DNA of 64,000 bases from Teredinibacter sp. KSP-S5-2. GTDB taxonomy: Bacteria > Pseudomonadota > Gammaproteobacteria > Pseudomonadales > Cellvibrionaceae. Each line of letters begins with the position of its first letter. Within the stretch, counting starts at the first letter, position 1. The stretch lies in assembly GCF_032773895.1 (NCBI RefSeq), contig NZ_CP120416.1:3625001-3689000 (forward strand). The letters run 5' to 3'. The position numbers and the translations under genes are program-made. Of this stretch, positions 33,171 through 43,317 are shown piece after piece. The notes under the pieces were generated by a model. It was not told the origin of the DNA. It saw nothing but the letters and a program-made list of their open reading frames with translations, and searched no databases.

Positions 33171-35678
33171 CTAGCCAAATATTTTTTCTACCGGCATTGG
33201 CTTACCAATATGGTAGCCCTGAACATAATCCACGCCCATTTCTTTGAGAATGTCAAAAATCTCTTCGTTTTCAACAAACTCGGCGACGGCTTTTTTACCC
33301 AAAGCCTGAATAACCTGAATAATAGGTTTCACCAGGGATCGATCTACATCATCCGCATGCATGTTCTGGATAAATGAACCATCAATTTTTATGTAATCGG
33401 CAGGAAGTTGTTTGAGGTAGGAGAAGCTGCTGAACCCCGATCCGAAATCGTCAACAGAAAAACAACATCCAAGTTCATGAAGTCGTTCGATAACAGAGCG
33501 CGTAACATTCAAATTAAATAGGCTGTCACTTTCTGTGAGTTCAAAGGTAATTCGTTTTGGGTCAACCTGATACTCTTTTAAGCAAGTAATAATATAGGGT
33601 ACCAAATCTTCGTCTTTAAATGCTTGAGCGGATAAGTTGATTGCCACATGTCCTAACTTTGGTTCCGAACGCAGGGTTGAAATAGCCACATCAATTATTT
33701 TACGATCCAGAAGATTCATCTCTCCGGTGTTTTCCAATGCAGGAATAAACAGGTGAGGTCCGGCTATATCGCCATTTCGCTCTCGACATCGAACCAATGC
33801 CTCGTAGTAGGCAACTTTGTTTTGACTCACATTAAAAATAGGTTGGAAGTATAAAATAATTCTGTTTTCGGCAATGGCTTCCCGTATTTTTTGTGACCAG
33901 TTTATATTAGAGCGCATTAGCTCGCTTTCCTGATCACAAGGATTATAAAGATGAACCAGATTCCTGCCTCGCCCCTTTGCCACATAGAGCGCAATATCGG
34001 CTTGTTTTAGATATTCTTCAGGGCTGGTTGCACTGCCATCAATCCTCGCAAGTCCCATACAGGACCCAAGCTGAATGGCTTGATCCTGGAGTTGAAATTT
34101 ACACTGCCCGATAGCGTCTTTAAGTTTGATGGCAACTTGTTTCGCTTCATCATCTGTCGCGGTTTTGACTAACACCGCAAACTCATCACCACCTAATCTC
34201 GCCAGCATATCGCCTTCTCTAAGCTGCTTACGCAAAACTTTGGCGATTTCCTGAATCAATTCATCACCTTGCTGATGCCCAAATGAATCGTTAATGACCT
34301 TGAAGTGGTCCAGATCAATATATATAAGGAAATGATTATGAGGGCTACGTCGCGCATCAATAGCGAGTTCTGACAGGGATTTTTCGAAGTAGTGGCGGTT
34401 AAAAAGGCTAGTTAAGGAATCGTGTGTTGCCAAATATTCCAGCTCTACTCGAGTTCGTCGCTGTTCTGTAACGTCATTTAAGCAAACTGTAAATCGTCGA
34501 GCATCCCCTTCGCCAGTGGAACCGCTAACCATAAGTTGCGTCCAGATTTCTTTTTGGGAATGCGTCAATAAACACAGGTCGAAATCCACCTTTTCCGACG
34601 AGTGATCCAATACCTGTTGAAGTTTATTCTTTAAAACGGGGATCAGCCCATGATCCCTCGGCGAAATAAATTTCTCCAAAGGCTTGCCGATCGAATATGT
34701 CAGATCAAAACCCGTAACAACTTGCCAACGTTTATTTAAATAGTGAATTGTCAAATTTTCATCGATTTCAATGACAACGGAAAGTAAGTCATCCAACAAA
34801 CGATGATGCGTTTGATAAAGCCTTTTAAAAGCAGTTTCACTTTCACGAATCGAACGAACCCGAGCGGCAAACTGCTCATTGCTCACCAAATAATCGTCAC
34901 GCAGGGAAGCGATATTACACACTTTACGTAACTGTTCTGGCCGAAAAGGCTTTGCTAAAAAGTCAGCCGCACCAATTTGCATCAGTTCTTCAGCCTGATC
35001 AATATTGGCATGAGCAGTCATAATCACCACTGCCTGTCGCGGATGCTCGCGAATAATCTCTTTTAATACGTCCGTACCGTACAGTTTGGGAAGCATGAGG
35101 TCTAATAACACCAGATCATGTCTGCCATGTCGCCAGGCCGCCAACCCAGCCTCACCGTCAGCGGCAACTTCAATATCGAACACACTCTGGAGCACTCGAA
35201 CAATAAGATCTGATGTGTCGGGTTGGTCTTCAATGACCAGCAAGTGAGGTTTGTTTTCCTGACGAGTTTTGGTGGAGCGATACTCCTCGATAATCCCCGG
35301 AATTCTGTCGATATGATCCAGGGGAATCATATCGTTTATGCCGTATTCCCTTGCCGTGACCTCTGCAATGCGTTCACACCATGTACTGGATATCATCAAA
35401 ATAGGGATATCGTCCCGACATTTTAAAATCCCGGAACGAATTAGGCGTGAAAGACGCCAACCATCAATATCCGGGGTTTCAACATCGCCAACCAGAATAT
35501 CAATATCGGTGTGACGTAGAGTCTGTAATGCGCCTTTTGCGGTATCCGCGAATAACAGGTCAACCCCCACCTGCCCCTTCAAACAAGCCTTCACTTTAGC
35601 CTGTACGTTACGGTTATGGCTAACGACCAGAACACTCCTGATATCAGAGCCTTTGGCAAACACTGTGGAATCACTCAA
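33171..35678 (-). CDS. REC-REC-PAS-GGDEF-EAL c-di-GMP signalling protein
   Basis: An 835-aa cytoplasmic regulator. Two receiver domains come first (about 14-140 with Asp in GDVETPD, and 147-265 with Asp in LLDLMLP), then a PAS domain with a VTEQRR exit. The GGDEF domain has the intact catalytic motif LGGDEFAV, and the EAL domain the intact YEALVR, NLSAQ, ELTES and DDFGSGFSS motifs. Both cyclase and phosphodiesterase sites look competent. The start is TTG 35678 with a GAGGGGG ribosome site. The convergent YfiR-domain hybrid kinase is a natural partner: its terminal receiver and these two receivers could form a phosphorelay, which is inferred from position only. Confidence 0.9.
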   Translation of the reverse strand: MSDSTVFAKGSDIRSVLVVSHNRNVQAKVKACLKGQVGVDLLFADTAKGALQTLRHTDIDILVGDVETPDIDGWRLSRLIRSGILKCRDDIPILMISSTWCERIAEVTAREYGINDMIPLDHIDRIPGIIEEYRSTKTRQENKPHLLVIEDQPDTSDLIVRVLQSVFDIEVAADGEAGLAAWRHGRHDLVLLDLMLPKLYGTDVLKEIIREHPRQAVVIMTAHANIDQAEELMQIGAADFLAKPFRPEQLRKVCNIASLRDDYLVSNEQFAARVRSIRESETAFKRLYQTHHRLLDDLLSVVIEIDENLTIHYLNKRWQVVTGFDLTYSIGKPLEKFISPRDHGLIPVLKNKLQQVLDHSSEKVDFDLCLLTHSQKEIWTQLMVSGSTGEGDARRFTVCLNDVTEQRRTRVELEYLATHDSLTSLFNRHYFEKSLSELAIDARRSPHNHFLIYIDLDHFKVINDSFGHQQGDELIQEIAKVLRKQLREGDMLARLGGDEFAVLVKTATDDEAKQVAIKLKDAIGQCKFQLQDQAIQLGSCMGLARIDGSATSPEEYLKQADIALYVAKGRGRNLVHLYNPCDQESELMRSNINWSQKIREAIAENRIILYFQPIFNVSQNKVAYYEALVRCRERNGDIAGPHLFIPALENTGEMNLLDRKIIDVAISTLRSEPKLGHVAINLSAQAFKDEDLVPYIITCLKEYQVDPKRITFELTESDSLFNLNVTRSVIERLHELGCCFSVDDFGSGFSSFSYLKQLPADYIKIDGSFIQNMHADDVDRSLVKPIIQVIQALGKKAVAEFVENEEIFDILKEMGVDYVQGYHIGKPMPVEKIFG

Positions 35679-35826
35679 ATCGAATTACCCCCTCTACATC
35701 ATCATAGTAGTCCAGGGTTTCAGCATGTTCCATGTGGGAAAAATATAGAACGAAGACCTTACGAGGAGGATCAAGATATGAAGTTACATGGCAAAGGCGA
35801 TGCTTTTAGAAAATCAGTCACAATAA

Positions 35827-35852
35827 ACGAAAACGGCCCCAAAAGGGGCCGT
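35827..35852 (-). terminator. intrinsic terminator of the MFS gene
   Basis: ACGGCCCC (35833-35840), loop AAAA, GGGGCCGT (35845-35852). On the minus strand the stem is followed by a T-rich run (TTTCGTTT). It separates the MFS gene from the GGDEF-EAL gene downstream. Confidence 0.88.
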
Positions 35853-35875
35853 CAATAATCAAAACGAGGAAAAGC

Positions 35876-37162
35876 TTAGGCGTTCGCAAGCGCTTCATCT
35901 TCAGCCGTATCCCGGAAGGGCACCAACCACGAAATAAGAAATGAAGGAATAGTTGCGACCATTACCCAGATAAAGAAGTACTTATATCCCATAAAGTCAC
36001 TTAACACACCACTTAATGAGGATGGCAATAAGAAGCCAAGCTGCATCAACGAAGTGGCAAAGGCATAGTGAGCCATTTTGTATTTACCCGGTGCAATTTG
36101 CTGCATCATAAACAGTGTTAAGCCCACAAAGCCGAAGCCGTAACCGAAGTACTCAAACACGACAAGTGAAGTAATAACAAAGAAGCTATCCGGTTGCAGA
36201 ATCGCCAGGATGGCATACACACCAAATGGGATATTAAACGCGGCACAAAGATAAATAAGAGATTTTCTCAAGCCTCTTCCAGCAGTGAAATAACCTGCAA
36301 GTACGGAACCAAGAATAAAGGCAGCGGGAGGGAAGATTCCGTAGAGGATACCGGCTTGCTCCGTAGAGAGCCCAAGTCCACCACTCTCTACATCAGCACG
36401 CATGAATAGTGGAACAATACGAATAGCTTGACCTTCCGCGAAACGGTATAGCACAAGGAATACAATTGCCCAAAAGATGTACTTTTTCTGGAAGAATGTT
36501 TTAACAACATCTAAAAACGTGGTCATCGCTTCATCTAAGCTAGAAACGCTACCGGCCTTACCACCTGTTGGCAGCATTTTGATATGGTATATACCCAAAC
36601 CAAATAGAAGGGCACCAAAGCAGCCCATTACAATCATCCATGCCTCTGTAATCCCAAGACTTTTCTCAAGTACGCCGGCAAGGTATACAAACGCCCCCTG
36701 GGAAAGTACTTTGCCCAAATTGTAAAAAGCACCTTGCCAACCTACATATTGGGCCTGCTCTTTAGAGTTGAGAACGTTCACATAAACACCGTCTGCTGCG
36801 GTGTCATGAATGGCAAAATTGAATGCTGTTATACCGAAGAGTATGGAAGACCATAACACAAAGCCTTCCAACGGCAGTGATAGCGCAACCATTCCGAAAA
36901 CTACACCACCGAACATCTGAGTTGCTATTACAAAATCTTTTTTGGTTCGGAACATCTCCATGATCGGCCCCCATAAAGGCTTCAAGGACCATGGAATTGC
37001 GACCAAGCTGGTAATAGCCGCAATTTTTGCATCAGATAACCCCATGCTTTTGTACATATATACGGCGACTACGTTAACAATAACGAAAGGCAGACCTTCG
37101 GCAAGGTATAGCGAAGGCACCCAAAAGCCGGGATTAACTCTTTTTTCAGTATTCTCAGACAT
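35876..37162 (-). CDS. MFS transporter, AmpG/PAT-like
   Basis: A 428-aa permease with about twelve membrane helices. The opening YLAEGLPFVIVN, then AIPWSLKPLWGP and HDTAADGVYVN, resemble the AmpG/PAT subfamily of the major facilitator superfamily, which imports muropeptides or, in polysaccharide degraders, oligosaccharides. A long charged loop in the middle divides the two halves. It has its own terminator and no sugar enzyme directly beside it, so the substrate is uncertain. Chitin oligosaccharides or peptidoglycan fragments are possibilities only. Confidence 0.8.
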   Translation of the reverse strand: MSENTEKRVNPGFWVPSLYLAEGLPFVIVNVVAVYMYKSMGLSDAKIAAITSLVAIPWSLKPLWGPIMEMFRTKKDFVIATQMFGGVVFGMVALSLPLEGFVLWSSILFGITAFNFAIHDTAADGVYVNVLNSKEQAQYVGWQGAFYNLGKVLSQGAFVYLAGVLEKSLGITEAWMIVMGCFGALLFGLGIYHIKMLPTGGKAGSVSSLDEAMTTFLDVVKTFFQKKYIFWAIVFLVLYRFAEGQAIRIVPLFMRADVESGGLGLSTEQAGILYGIFPPAAFILGSVLAGYFTAGRGLRKSLIYLCAAFNIPFGVYAILAILQPDSFFVITSLVVFEYFGYGFGFVGLTLFMMQQIAPGKYKMAHYAFATSLMQLGFLLPSSLSGVLSDFMGYKYFFIWVMVATIPSFLISWLVPFRDTAEDEALANA

Positions 37163-37620
37163 CTTGTTTCTACTTTTTAAGAGATTGAATATCGATCTAT
37201 TCGTGAATTTCTTGCAGCACTAGAGGCAATTTTTGTTATTTTTCTCAAACCAGCTTGAGTCATAACTGGCATTCCAAATATGCACAGCCATCCACTGTTA
37301 CGGATGTAGAATCACTGGTTGGAGATTGCCTCCGACAGCACCCCCTTTAACACATCACTACGTTGCTTGGCGAGCCCTTCTCTAGCGGAAGTTCGGTTTC
37401 TCAAACCACCCCGAGCAGTATAGCTCCCGAAGAATAAACGGCCGGACAGGAAAAGTCCAACACCGCCGCCAAGCCCTCAGGGATTAAGAAATGTCAGTGC
37501 TCGCAACCAAATGCAAGTACTATTTAACCTCTTTCCCCGACTAAACCCGCTGATGCCGGTCAAAAGAATATCACTTTACCCACAAACGCCCTTCAGCCGA
37601 GCCGCCAAGGGCGCGTCATC
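37163..37620. other. intergenic region, no gene seen
   Basis: About 460 bases of average composition. I found no coding frame, RNA fold or repeat that I can support. Its GC-richer middle (37330-37490) differs from the typical AT-rich spacers here and could be a degraded remnant, but I cannot assign it. Confidence 0.4.
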
Positions 37621-40116
37621 TTATTTATTCGCAAGAATCACCAAGGGTGGCACCTTGACTACACGGCGGGTGGAAAGGTATCCAATAGCCCCAATCAGTA
37701 AAGCCGCCAACAGTGGAGAAACCCACCAAAGCCGATAACTGGGCAGATAATCCAGTTTAAAAATTTGCGTTTGCAGCAAATACAAACCCACCTCGCCCAG
37801 GAATACCGAAATCACTCCCGCCACCAAGCCTAGAGCACCAAACTCAATCCAGAGCGATTGCCCCACCAAACGGCTATTGGCCCCTAAAGCGCGGAGTATT
37901 GCACTTTCTTTTAGGCGCTCATCCAGAGTCGACTGAATACTTGATACCAGGACCAGAGCTCCTGCGGCAATCACCAGCACAAAGACAAACTCCACCGCCA
38001 GGGAAACCTTAGCAATGATACTTTGAACCTGATCGATCATCTGATCGACCTCGATGAAGGTCATGGTCGGAAAAGTAAAGGAAATGTCGTTCAGCAGTGT
38101 CTTTTTATCTGGAGGCAGATAAAAGCTGGTTAACCAGTTTACCGCACCCTCAGAAACAAAAGGCTGATTAAAAATCAAAAAGAAGTTAGGGTTCATCGAG
38201 TCCCATTTCACCGAGCGAATGCTTTTCACTTGGGCTGTGAACTCATCACCGGCCACACTGACCAGAATATCGTCGCCAACCTCGATACCCAGACCTTCCG
38301 CATACTCTTTTTCAACCGATGCCCAATACTTACCCTCAGCATCCTCACCGGCCCAGGGTTTACCGGCAACAATCTCGTTATCTCCGCCAAACTTGTCAGA
38401 CCAGGTTAAGTTCAGCTCCCTTTCGTAATTCATGGAGCCGCGATAGTCCTTAAGAAGATCCTTTGACGCAGAGCCATTCACCGCAATAACCCGGCCTCTC
38501 GCCATAGGGTAAAAGGGTTGACTGTCGATGCCTTTTTGTTTGAAAAAGTTCTCTAGAGCCGCCTTCTCTTCCTGAAAGACATTGAAGATAAAGTGGTTCG
38601 GCGCCCCTTCTGGCAGTTGATCTCGCCACTGATCCACCAAACTGGTACGCACTATAAACATGATAAAAATGATCATGAATAACAGCGAAAAAATGACAAT
38701 CTGCAACGCATTGAATTGGCGGTGACGATAGAGATTCGCCAAACCAAAACGCCACGCCTTTTGCGTTACTGCAGATAACCTATTGGTCAGGGTCAATAAA
38801 CCGCGGGAAGCCACCCCCACCACCAATACAGAAAGTACAATCCCACCAAGCAAAATCGCCGTGAGTGTCACACTATTGGCAAACCAATACAAAATGAAGG
38901 CAATAGCAATTGTCCCCACTCCCAGCGACAACCATTTGTTTTCATATTGCTCCTGGCTTTTTGCCTGTAACACCCGCCAGGGGGAGACATAGCGCAGAGG
39001 CAATATAGGTGGCGCAGCAAATGCCAGCAATGCAACCAGACCAGCAAAACCTCCCGCCCAGTATGCGCGAACACCCGGTGGTTGCAGCCCGTGAGGAATC
39101 AAGTCGCCAAGCAAAGACAAAATCACCATATGGAGTAGCCATGCAAGGGCACTTCCTAAAACAAACCCCGTACAGCCAAGCATAAATATGTTCAACATAT
39201 ACATACGGAGTATTTGATTCGGGGTCTTACCGAAGGTCTTGAGTAGAGCCACTTGATTAGCTTTACGTGCGGCATAACGCCTGGCCGACATCGCGATAGC
39301 AATGCCTAACAACAAAATACTCAGGCTGCCAGCAACCAGCAAAAAACTACTTGCGCGGGACAGCGCTTCACCAACACCCCGGTTGTCATCTTGTATACCA
39401 ACCCACCGGAAATGACTTCCCAATTGAGGCGTTATCTGGTTTTGAAATGCAGCAATATCAGATTCATCACCTTTGAGCATTAAGGTATAACTAACACGAC
39501 TGCCAGTGCTGACCGCGCCGGTCTTGGCAACATCCTGCGAGTGAATAATGATTCTGGGGGCAACACCAAAAAACGCCGAGGAACTGTCCGGCTCCTTTAT
39601 CAATACCGCGCTGACAACAAATTCTGCTTCACCGATTTCAATCTGGTCGCCAACCTGAACCCCCAAAGCCCCCATCAGACGGGAAACCACCCAGGCATGG
39701 CCGGGCTTTGGTGCTCGGGCAGCGGGTTGTCCCGCGGTAAAGGGTTGATCAGCCAAACGTAACTTACCCTTCAAAGGGTAACCATCGTCTACCGCTTTCA
39801 CAGAAGATAATTGCATCTTGTCATTGGCAAAAGCCATTGCCCGGAAAACCTGAGCATTCGCAAGAGTTAAGCCGTCCGCCGCTGCCTGCTGCTGCCATGC
39901 TTCCGGTATTGGAGTCGAGCCTTTAATTTGGGCGTCCGCAGCCAGAAACTGGGTCGCCTCTTCTTCTATAGAGTTTTGAATTCGATTGGTAAATAAGCTA
40001 ATGCTGCCAATGGTAGCTACAGCCAGAAGTAAGGATGTAAGCAGGAGATTCAACTCACCACTTTTCCAATCCCGCCATAACAAAAGCAACACGCTGTTAA
40101 GCATTGTATTTTTCAT
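37621..40116 (-). CDS. ybbP: FtsX-type ABC transporter permease YbbP
   Basis: An 831-aa inner-membrane permease of the MacB/FtsX type. An N-terminal helix precedes a large periplasmic domain (about 50-255). A cluster of membrane helices in the middle is followed by a second periplasmic domain and three C-terminal helices with the FtsX signature (ESAILRALGANSRLVGQSLW). The length is close to E. coli YbbP (about 800). It follows the ATPase gene by 5 bases, and the tesA/ybbA-ybbP arrangement is the classic one. The transported substrate of YbbAP is not firmly established; lipid or peptide handling in the envelope is likely. Confidence 0.88.
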   Translation of the reverse strand: MKNTMLNSVLLLLWRDWKSGELNLLLTSLLLAVATIGSISLFTNRIQNSIEEEATQFLAADAQIKGSTPIPEAWQQQAAADGLTLANAQVFRAMAFANDKMQLSSVKAVDDGYPLKGKLRLADQPFTAGQPAARAPKPGHAWVVSRLMGALGVQVGDQIEIGEAEFVVSAVLIKEPDSSSAFFGVAPRIIIHSQDVAKTGAVSTGSRVSYTLMLKGDESDIAAFQNQITPQLGSHFRWVGIQDDNRGVGEALSRASSFLLVAGSLSILLLGIAIAMSARRYAARKANQVALLKTFGKTPNQILRMYMLNIFMLGCTGFVLGSALAWLLHMVILSLLGDLIPHGLQPPGVRAYWAGGFAGLVALLAFAAPPILPLRYVSPWRVLQAKSQEQYENKWLSLGVGTIAIAFILYWFANSVTLTAILLGGIVLSVLVVGVASRGLLTLTNRLSAVTQKAWRFGLANLYRHRQFNALQIVIFSLLFMIIFIMFIVRTSLVDQWRDQLPEGAPNHFIFNVFQEEKAALENFFKQKGIDSQPFYPMARGRVIAVNGSASKDLLKDYRGSMNYERELNLTWSDKFGGDNEIVAGKPWAGEDAEGKYWASVEKEYAEGLGIEVGDDILVSVAGDEFTAQVKSIRSVKWDSMNPNFFLIFNQPFVSEGAVNWLTSFYLPPDKKTLLNDISFTFPTMTFIEVDQMIDQVQSIIAKVSLAVEFVFVLVIAAGALVLVSSIQSTLDERLKESAILRALGANSRLVGQSLWIEFGALGLVAGVISVFLGEVGLYLLQTQIFKLDYLPSYRLWWVSPLLAALLIGAIGYLSTRRVVKVPPLVILANK

Positions 40117-40121
40117 GAAAT

Positions 40122-40781
40122 CTATTCTGACAGGGTTCCGGCATTCATTTTTAACGTGCGGTTACATCGGGAAGCAAGTGTGAGGTCGTGGGTCACCAAA
40201 ACCAACGTGGTATCCGACTCTTCATTCATTGCGAACAATAAATCCGAGATTTTTGCGCCAGTTGCACTATCCAGATTCCCAGTGGGCTCGTCAGCAAACA
40301 GGACAGGCGCTTCGCAGGCGAATGCTCTAGCGATCGCAATCCGTTGTTGCTCACCACCCGAAAGCTGTTTGGGGTAATGGGTTAAACGCTTGCTCAAGCC
40401 CACTCGTTCAATATAAGCGTGCGCTTTCTCCAGCGCATTGTCCTGATTTTTCACTTCCAGAGGCAGCACCACGTTCTCCAGAGCGGTTAAACTATCGAGA
40501 AGTTGAAAATTTTGAAAGACAAAAGACACATATTGCCCTCTGACCTGAGAGCGCGCCTCTTCGTTTAAGCCCGTTATTTCGGCTCCGTTCAAATGAACCT
40601 CTCCCTGGGTTGGCGTGTCCAAACCGGCAAGTATGCCAAGTAATGTTGATTTGCCGGAACCTGATGGACCAACAATAGCAACCGATTCACTTCGGTTGAT
40701 TTTTAAATTCACTCCTTTCAAGATATCAAGCGTTCCGTCTGCAACTGAAACACTCTGACAAAGGTTTTTAGCCAATAGCAT
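40122..40781 (-). CDS. ybbA: ABC transporter ATP-binding protein YbbA
   Basis: A 219-aa LolD/MacB-type ATPase. Walker A is GPSGSGKST, the signature motif LSGGEQQRIAIA, and Walker B LFADEP with the D-loop TGNLDS. The H-loop His is in VTHDL. It energises YbbP. ATG 40781 has GGAG 8 bases upstream, inside the beginning of the divergent tesA gene, because the two start codons overlap within CATG at 40779-40782. Confidence 0.92.
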   Translation of the reverse strand: MLLAKNLCQSVSVADGTLDILKGVNLKINRSESVAIVGPSGSGKSTLLGILAGLDTPTQGEVHLNGAEITGLNEEARSQVRGQYVSFVFQNFQLLDSLTALENVVLPLEVKNQDNALEKAHAYIERVGLSKRLTHYPKQLSGGEQQRIAIARAFACEAPVLFADEPTGNLDSATGAKISDLLFAMNEESDTTLVLVTHDLTLASRCNRTLKMNAGTLSE

Positions 40782-41442
40782 GTATTACTCCAATCCGAAT
40801 CGACGACTGCCAATCATCCGTTTTATTTTGGTACTTTGGTTATCTGCATTAGGAAACATTTCCCTTGCAGTACCCTCACAGAAAACAACCTCTTCCACAC
40901 TCTTGGTGCTGGGGGACAGCTTAAGTGCGGCGTATAATATTTCATGGGAATCAGGCTGGGTAAATCTTTTACGACAACACTTCCGCCAAACAGCCAAGCC
41001 CATCACAGTAATTAATGCCTCTGTCGGCGGCGCAACCACACAAAATGGTTTACAGCGACTCCCAAAACTTCTGGCGGAGCATAAGCCAGATATCGTGATC
41101 ATTGAGTTAGGAGCAAATGACGGCTTACAGGGCAAACCAGTTCCTTACATTACGCAGAACCTGCGGCAACTGATCACATTAAGCAAGCAATCTAAGGCCA
41201 GCGTCATTCTTGTGGGGAATCGCTTACCACCCAACTTGGGCAAACGGTATACAGAACCATTTTTCAACCAATACGCACATCTCGCAGAGTCTGAAAAAAC
41301 ACTGTTACTGCCATTTATGCTGAAAGATATTGCGGGCAACCCTGAGCTGATGCAAGCAGACGGACTTCACCCAAAGGTCGAAGCTCAACCGCAAATTATG
41401 CAGTATATGCTGCCGCTCATTGAACAAGCCCTTAGGGAATAA
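40780..41442 (+). CDS. tesA: SGNH/GDSL esterase TesA (thioesterase I / lysophospholipase L1)
   Basis: A 220-aa periplasmic hydrolase with an N-terminal signal sequence. SGNH blocks are present: LGDSLSAAY (Ser), a Gly in NASVGGATT, GANDGLQG (Asn) and the ADGLHPK block with the catalytic Asp and His. The family hydrolyses thioesters, lysophospholipids and small esters. No other plausible start exists before the GDS motif, so the ATG overlapping the ybbA start is used. Confidence 0.9.
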   Translation: MYYSNPNRRLPIIRFILVLWLSALGNISLAVPSQKTTSSTLLVLGDSLSAAYNISWESGWVNLLRQHFRQTAKPITVINASVGGATTQNGLQRLPKLLAEHKPDIVIIELGANDGLQGKPVPYITQNLRQLITLSKQSKASVILVGNRLPPNLGKRYTEPFFNQYAHLAESEKTLLLPFMLKDIAGNPELMQADGLHPKVEAQPQIMQYMLPLIEQALRE

Positions 41443-41446
41443 AAGT

Positions 41447-41481
41447 AAAAAAAAGCAGGCTCATTGTATCGGCGAGCCTGC
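41447..41481 (-). terminator. intrinsic terminator of the chemoreceptor gene
   Basis: GCAGGCTC (41455-41462) pairs with GAGCCTGC (41474-41481). On the minus strand it is followed by T8. It lies between the convergent tesA and chemoreceptor genes; the U-run direction serves the latter. Confidence 0.9.
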
Positions 41482-41493
41482 CTCGGTTTGAAA

Positions 41494-43188
41494 TCAGAGT
41501 TTAAATTGCCCAGCCATATCTTGCATATGACTGGAAATTTCAGCCAACTCCAGGCTGGCGGTCGCGATATGATCCGTCGCTGTTGAATTCTCATCACTCA
41601 TCATACTGATACGAGTGATGTTGCGATTCATTTCCTCCGCAACTACAGACTGCTCTTCCGCAGCAGAGGCAATTTGCTGACTCATCATATCAATCTGGTT
41701 AATTGAGCGGGCAATAGTTCCCAGGGAATCTCCTGCGAGCCCGGCTCCGTTCGCAACGGTTTTTGCCAAATCCAAACTCCGGTTCATCACATCAACCGCA
41801 TTTTTAGATCCCGTTTGCAATTGCTCAATAATCTGGGTGATCTCCTGAGTGGAATCCTGGGTGCGCCCTGCCAAAGTACGCACTTCATCGGCTACAACCG
41901 CAAATCCCCGACCTTGCTCTCCCGCTCGTGCCGCCTCAATGGCCGCATTCAACGCGAGGAGGTTAGTTTGCTCAGCGATTGCCTTAATTACATCCAATAC
42001 CGCATAGATATTGTCGCTGGCATGACCAACGTCGGTAATCACTTTGGCTGCATTTTCCATTTCCCTCGCCAAGCTCTCCATACCACGTACAGACTCGTTC
42101 ACAATATTTTGCCCTTGTATGGTCTGCTGGTTGGCGTCCTTCACCGAGTGAGAAGTTTCATTTGCATTGGTTGCAACCTCCTGAACTGTCGCGGCCATCT
42201 GGTTCATAGCAGTCGCAACTTGCGATGTTTCTGATTGTTGTGTTTGTATGTTGGTATTGGCTTGGTGAGAAGTTGCCGATAACTCTTCCGTTGCTGCCGC
42301 CAGTTGCTGGGAGCTTAATAGAATTTTGGTGATTATCTCCGTCAAACGCGTTTGCATATTTGACATGGTCAACTGCAGTTTGCCAATTTCGTCCGATCCA
42401 TCGCACTCAATAGAGTGCGTTAAGTCACCCCTGGCAATATATTCACTTGCCGACATAAGCTCCTGCAAACGGCGCACAATATTACCCGATACCAAAAAGC
42501 TGAAAATGGTGCCTAAAATAAGTGATATTACAGCAACAGCAATCATCATTCTCACAGCCTGATGCTCGTGTTGCTCGGCCCTTAAAGCCGCCTCATGGGA
42601 AAAGTCTTCAATTTTTTGGCTTAACTGGGTCAGCTCCTCTTCCAGCCTCTCCTGAACAATATATAACTGGTCACTGGATTCTATGGCTTGCTGATTGTTG
42701 TTTGCTCCGAGCAATTCAAATATTGATGCCGCCTTTTTAGTAAAGGCCAGATATTCCTTTTCTATTTGCTCCAAGGCTTCCCGTATCTGAATAAATTCTT
42801 GTTTATCCTGTTCAGAAGTGGAAGACCCAATCGCATTGCTAACCAATTGCTTTGCCTCGTCCAACTCACTGTCCACTTTTTTCTTCAAATCACGATATGC
42901 GTTCTTTTCTCGCGTAAAACGGTCTCGATACATCGAGCCTGATTGCATCTGCTCACCATAACGAAGTGAACGCTCATAATGAACGATCTGTCCCAAGTAG
43001 TTCTGACTGATTATCGCCAAACTCTCACTTAACGGAATATCCTGTTTAGCAATACCATCCATTTCAACACCGATTTTATTCATCGAACTGACAGCAAACC
43101 AAACATTAAAAATGAGCAAGAAAACCAGAATCGAACACACACCAATAATTTTGGTTTTGGTCGACCAATTATTTATCACGTTATACAT
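41494..43188 (-). CDS. methyl-accepting chemotaxis protein
   Basis: A 564-aa transmembrane chemoreceptor. TM1 lies near residues 15-35. A four-helix-bundle-type periplasmic domain of about 160 residues follows, then TM2, a HAMP domain (RRLQELMSASEYIARGDLT) and the signalling hairpin with [20 protein letters not shown] and GFAVVADEVRTLA. There is no C-terminal pentapeptide for CheR binding. I use ATG 43188 with AAGG upstream, not the GTG at 43209. The ligand is unknown. It is divergent from the small beta-barrel gene. Confidence 0.92.
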   Translation of the reverse strand: MYNVINNWSTKTKIIGVCSILVFLLIFNVWFAVSSMNKIGVEMDGIAKQDIPLSESLAIISQNYLGQIVHYERSLRYGEQMQSGSMYRDRFTREKNAYRDLKKKVDSELDEAKQLVSNAIGSSTSEQDKQEFIQIREALEQIEKEYLAFTKKAASIFELLGANNNQQAIESSDQLYIVQERLEEELTQLSQKIEDFSHEAALRAEQHEHQAVRMMIAVAVISLILGTIFSFLVSGNIVRRLQELMSASEYIARGDLTHSIECDGSDEIGKLQLTMSNMQTRLTEIITKILLSSQQLAAATEELSATSHQANTNIQTQQSETSQVATAMNQMAATVQEVATNANETSHSVKDANQQTIQGQNIVNESVRGMESLAREMENAAKVITDVGHASDNIYAVLDVIKAIAEQTNLLALNAAIEAARAGEQGRGFAVVADEVRTLAGRTQDSTQEITQIIEQLQTGSKNAVDVMNRSLDLAKTVANGAGLAGDSLGTIARSINQIDMMSQQIASAAEEQSVVAEEMNRNITRISMMSDENSTATDHIATASLELAEISSHMQDMAGQFKL

Positions 43189-43317
43189 GAGAGCAAAAAC
43201 CTTAGACACGTTTTACAAGAAGGGAGAAAAAACCTTTTTTCCCTTATGTATTAAGTGTAGACGGTTATGATTGATTTGATTAATTGAGAATAAATACACA
43301 GATAGGCGGAATAAAGG

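Noticed and set aside
37163-37620. Search for a riboswitch, tRNA or gene fragment
   Set aside because: No conserved box, cloverleaf or coding similarity could be supported.
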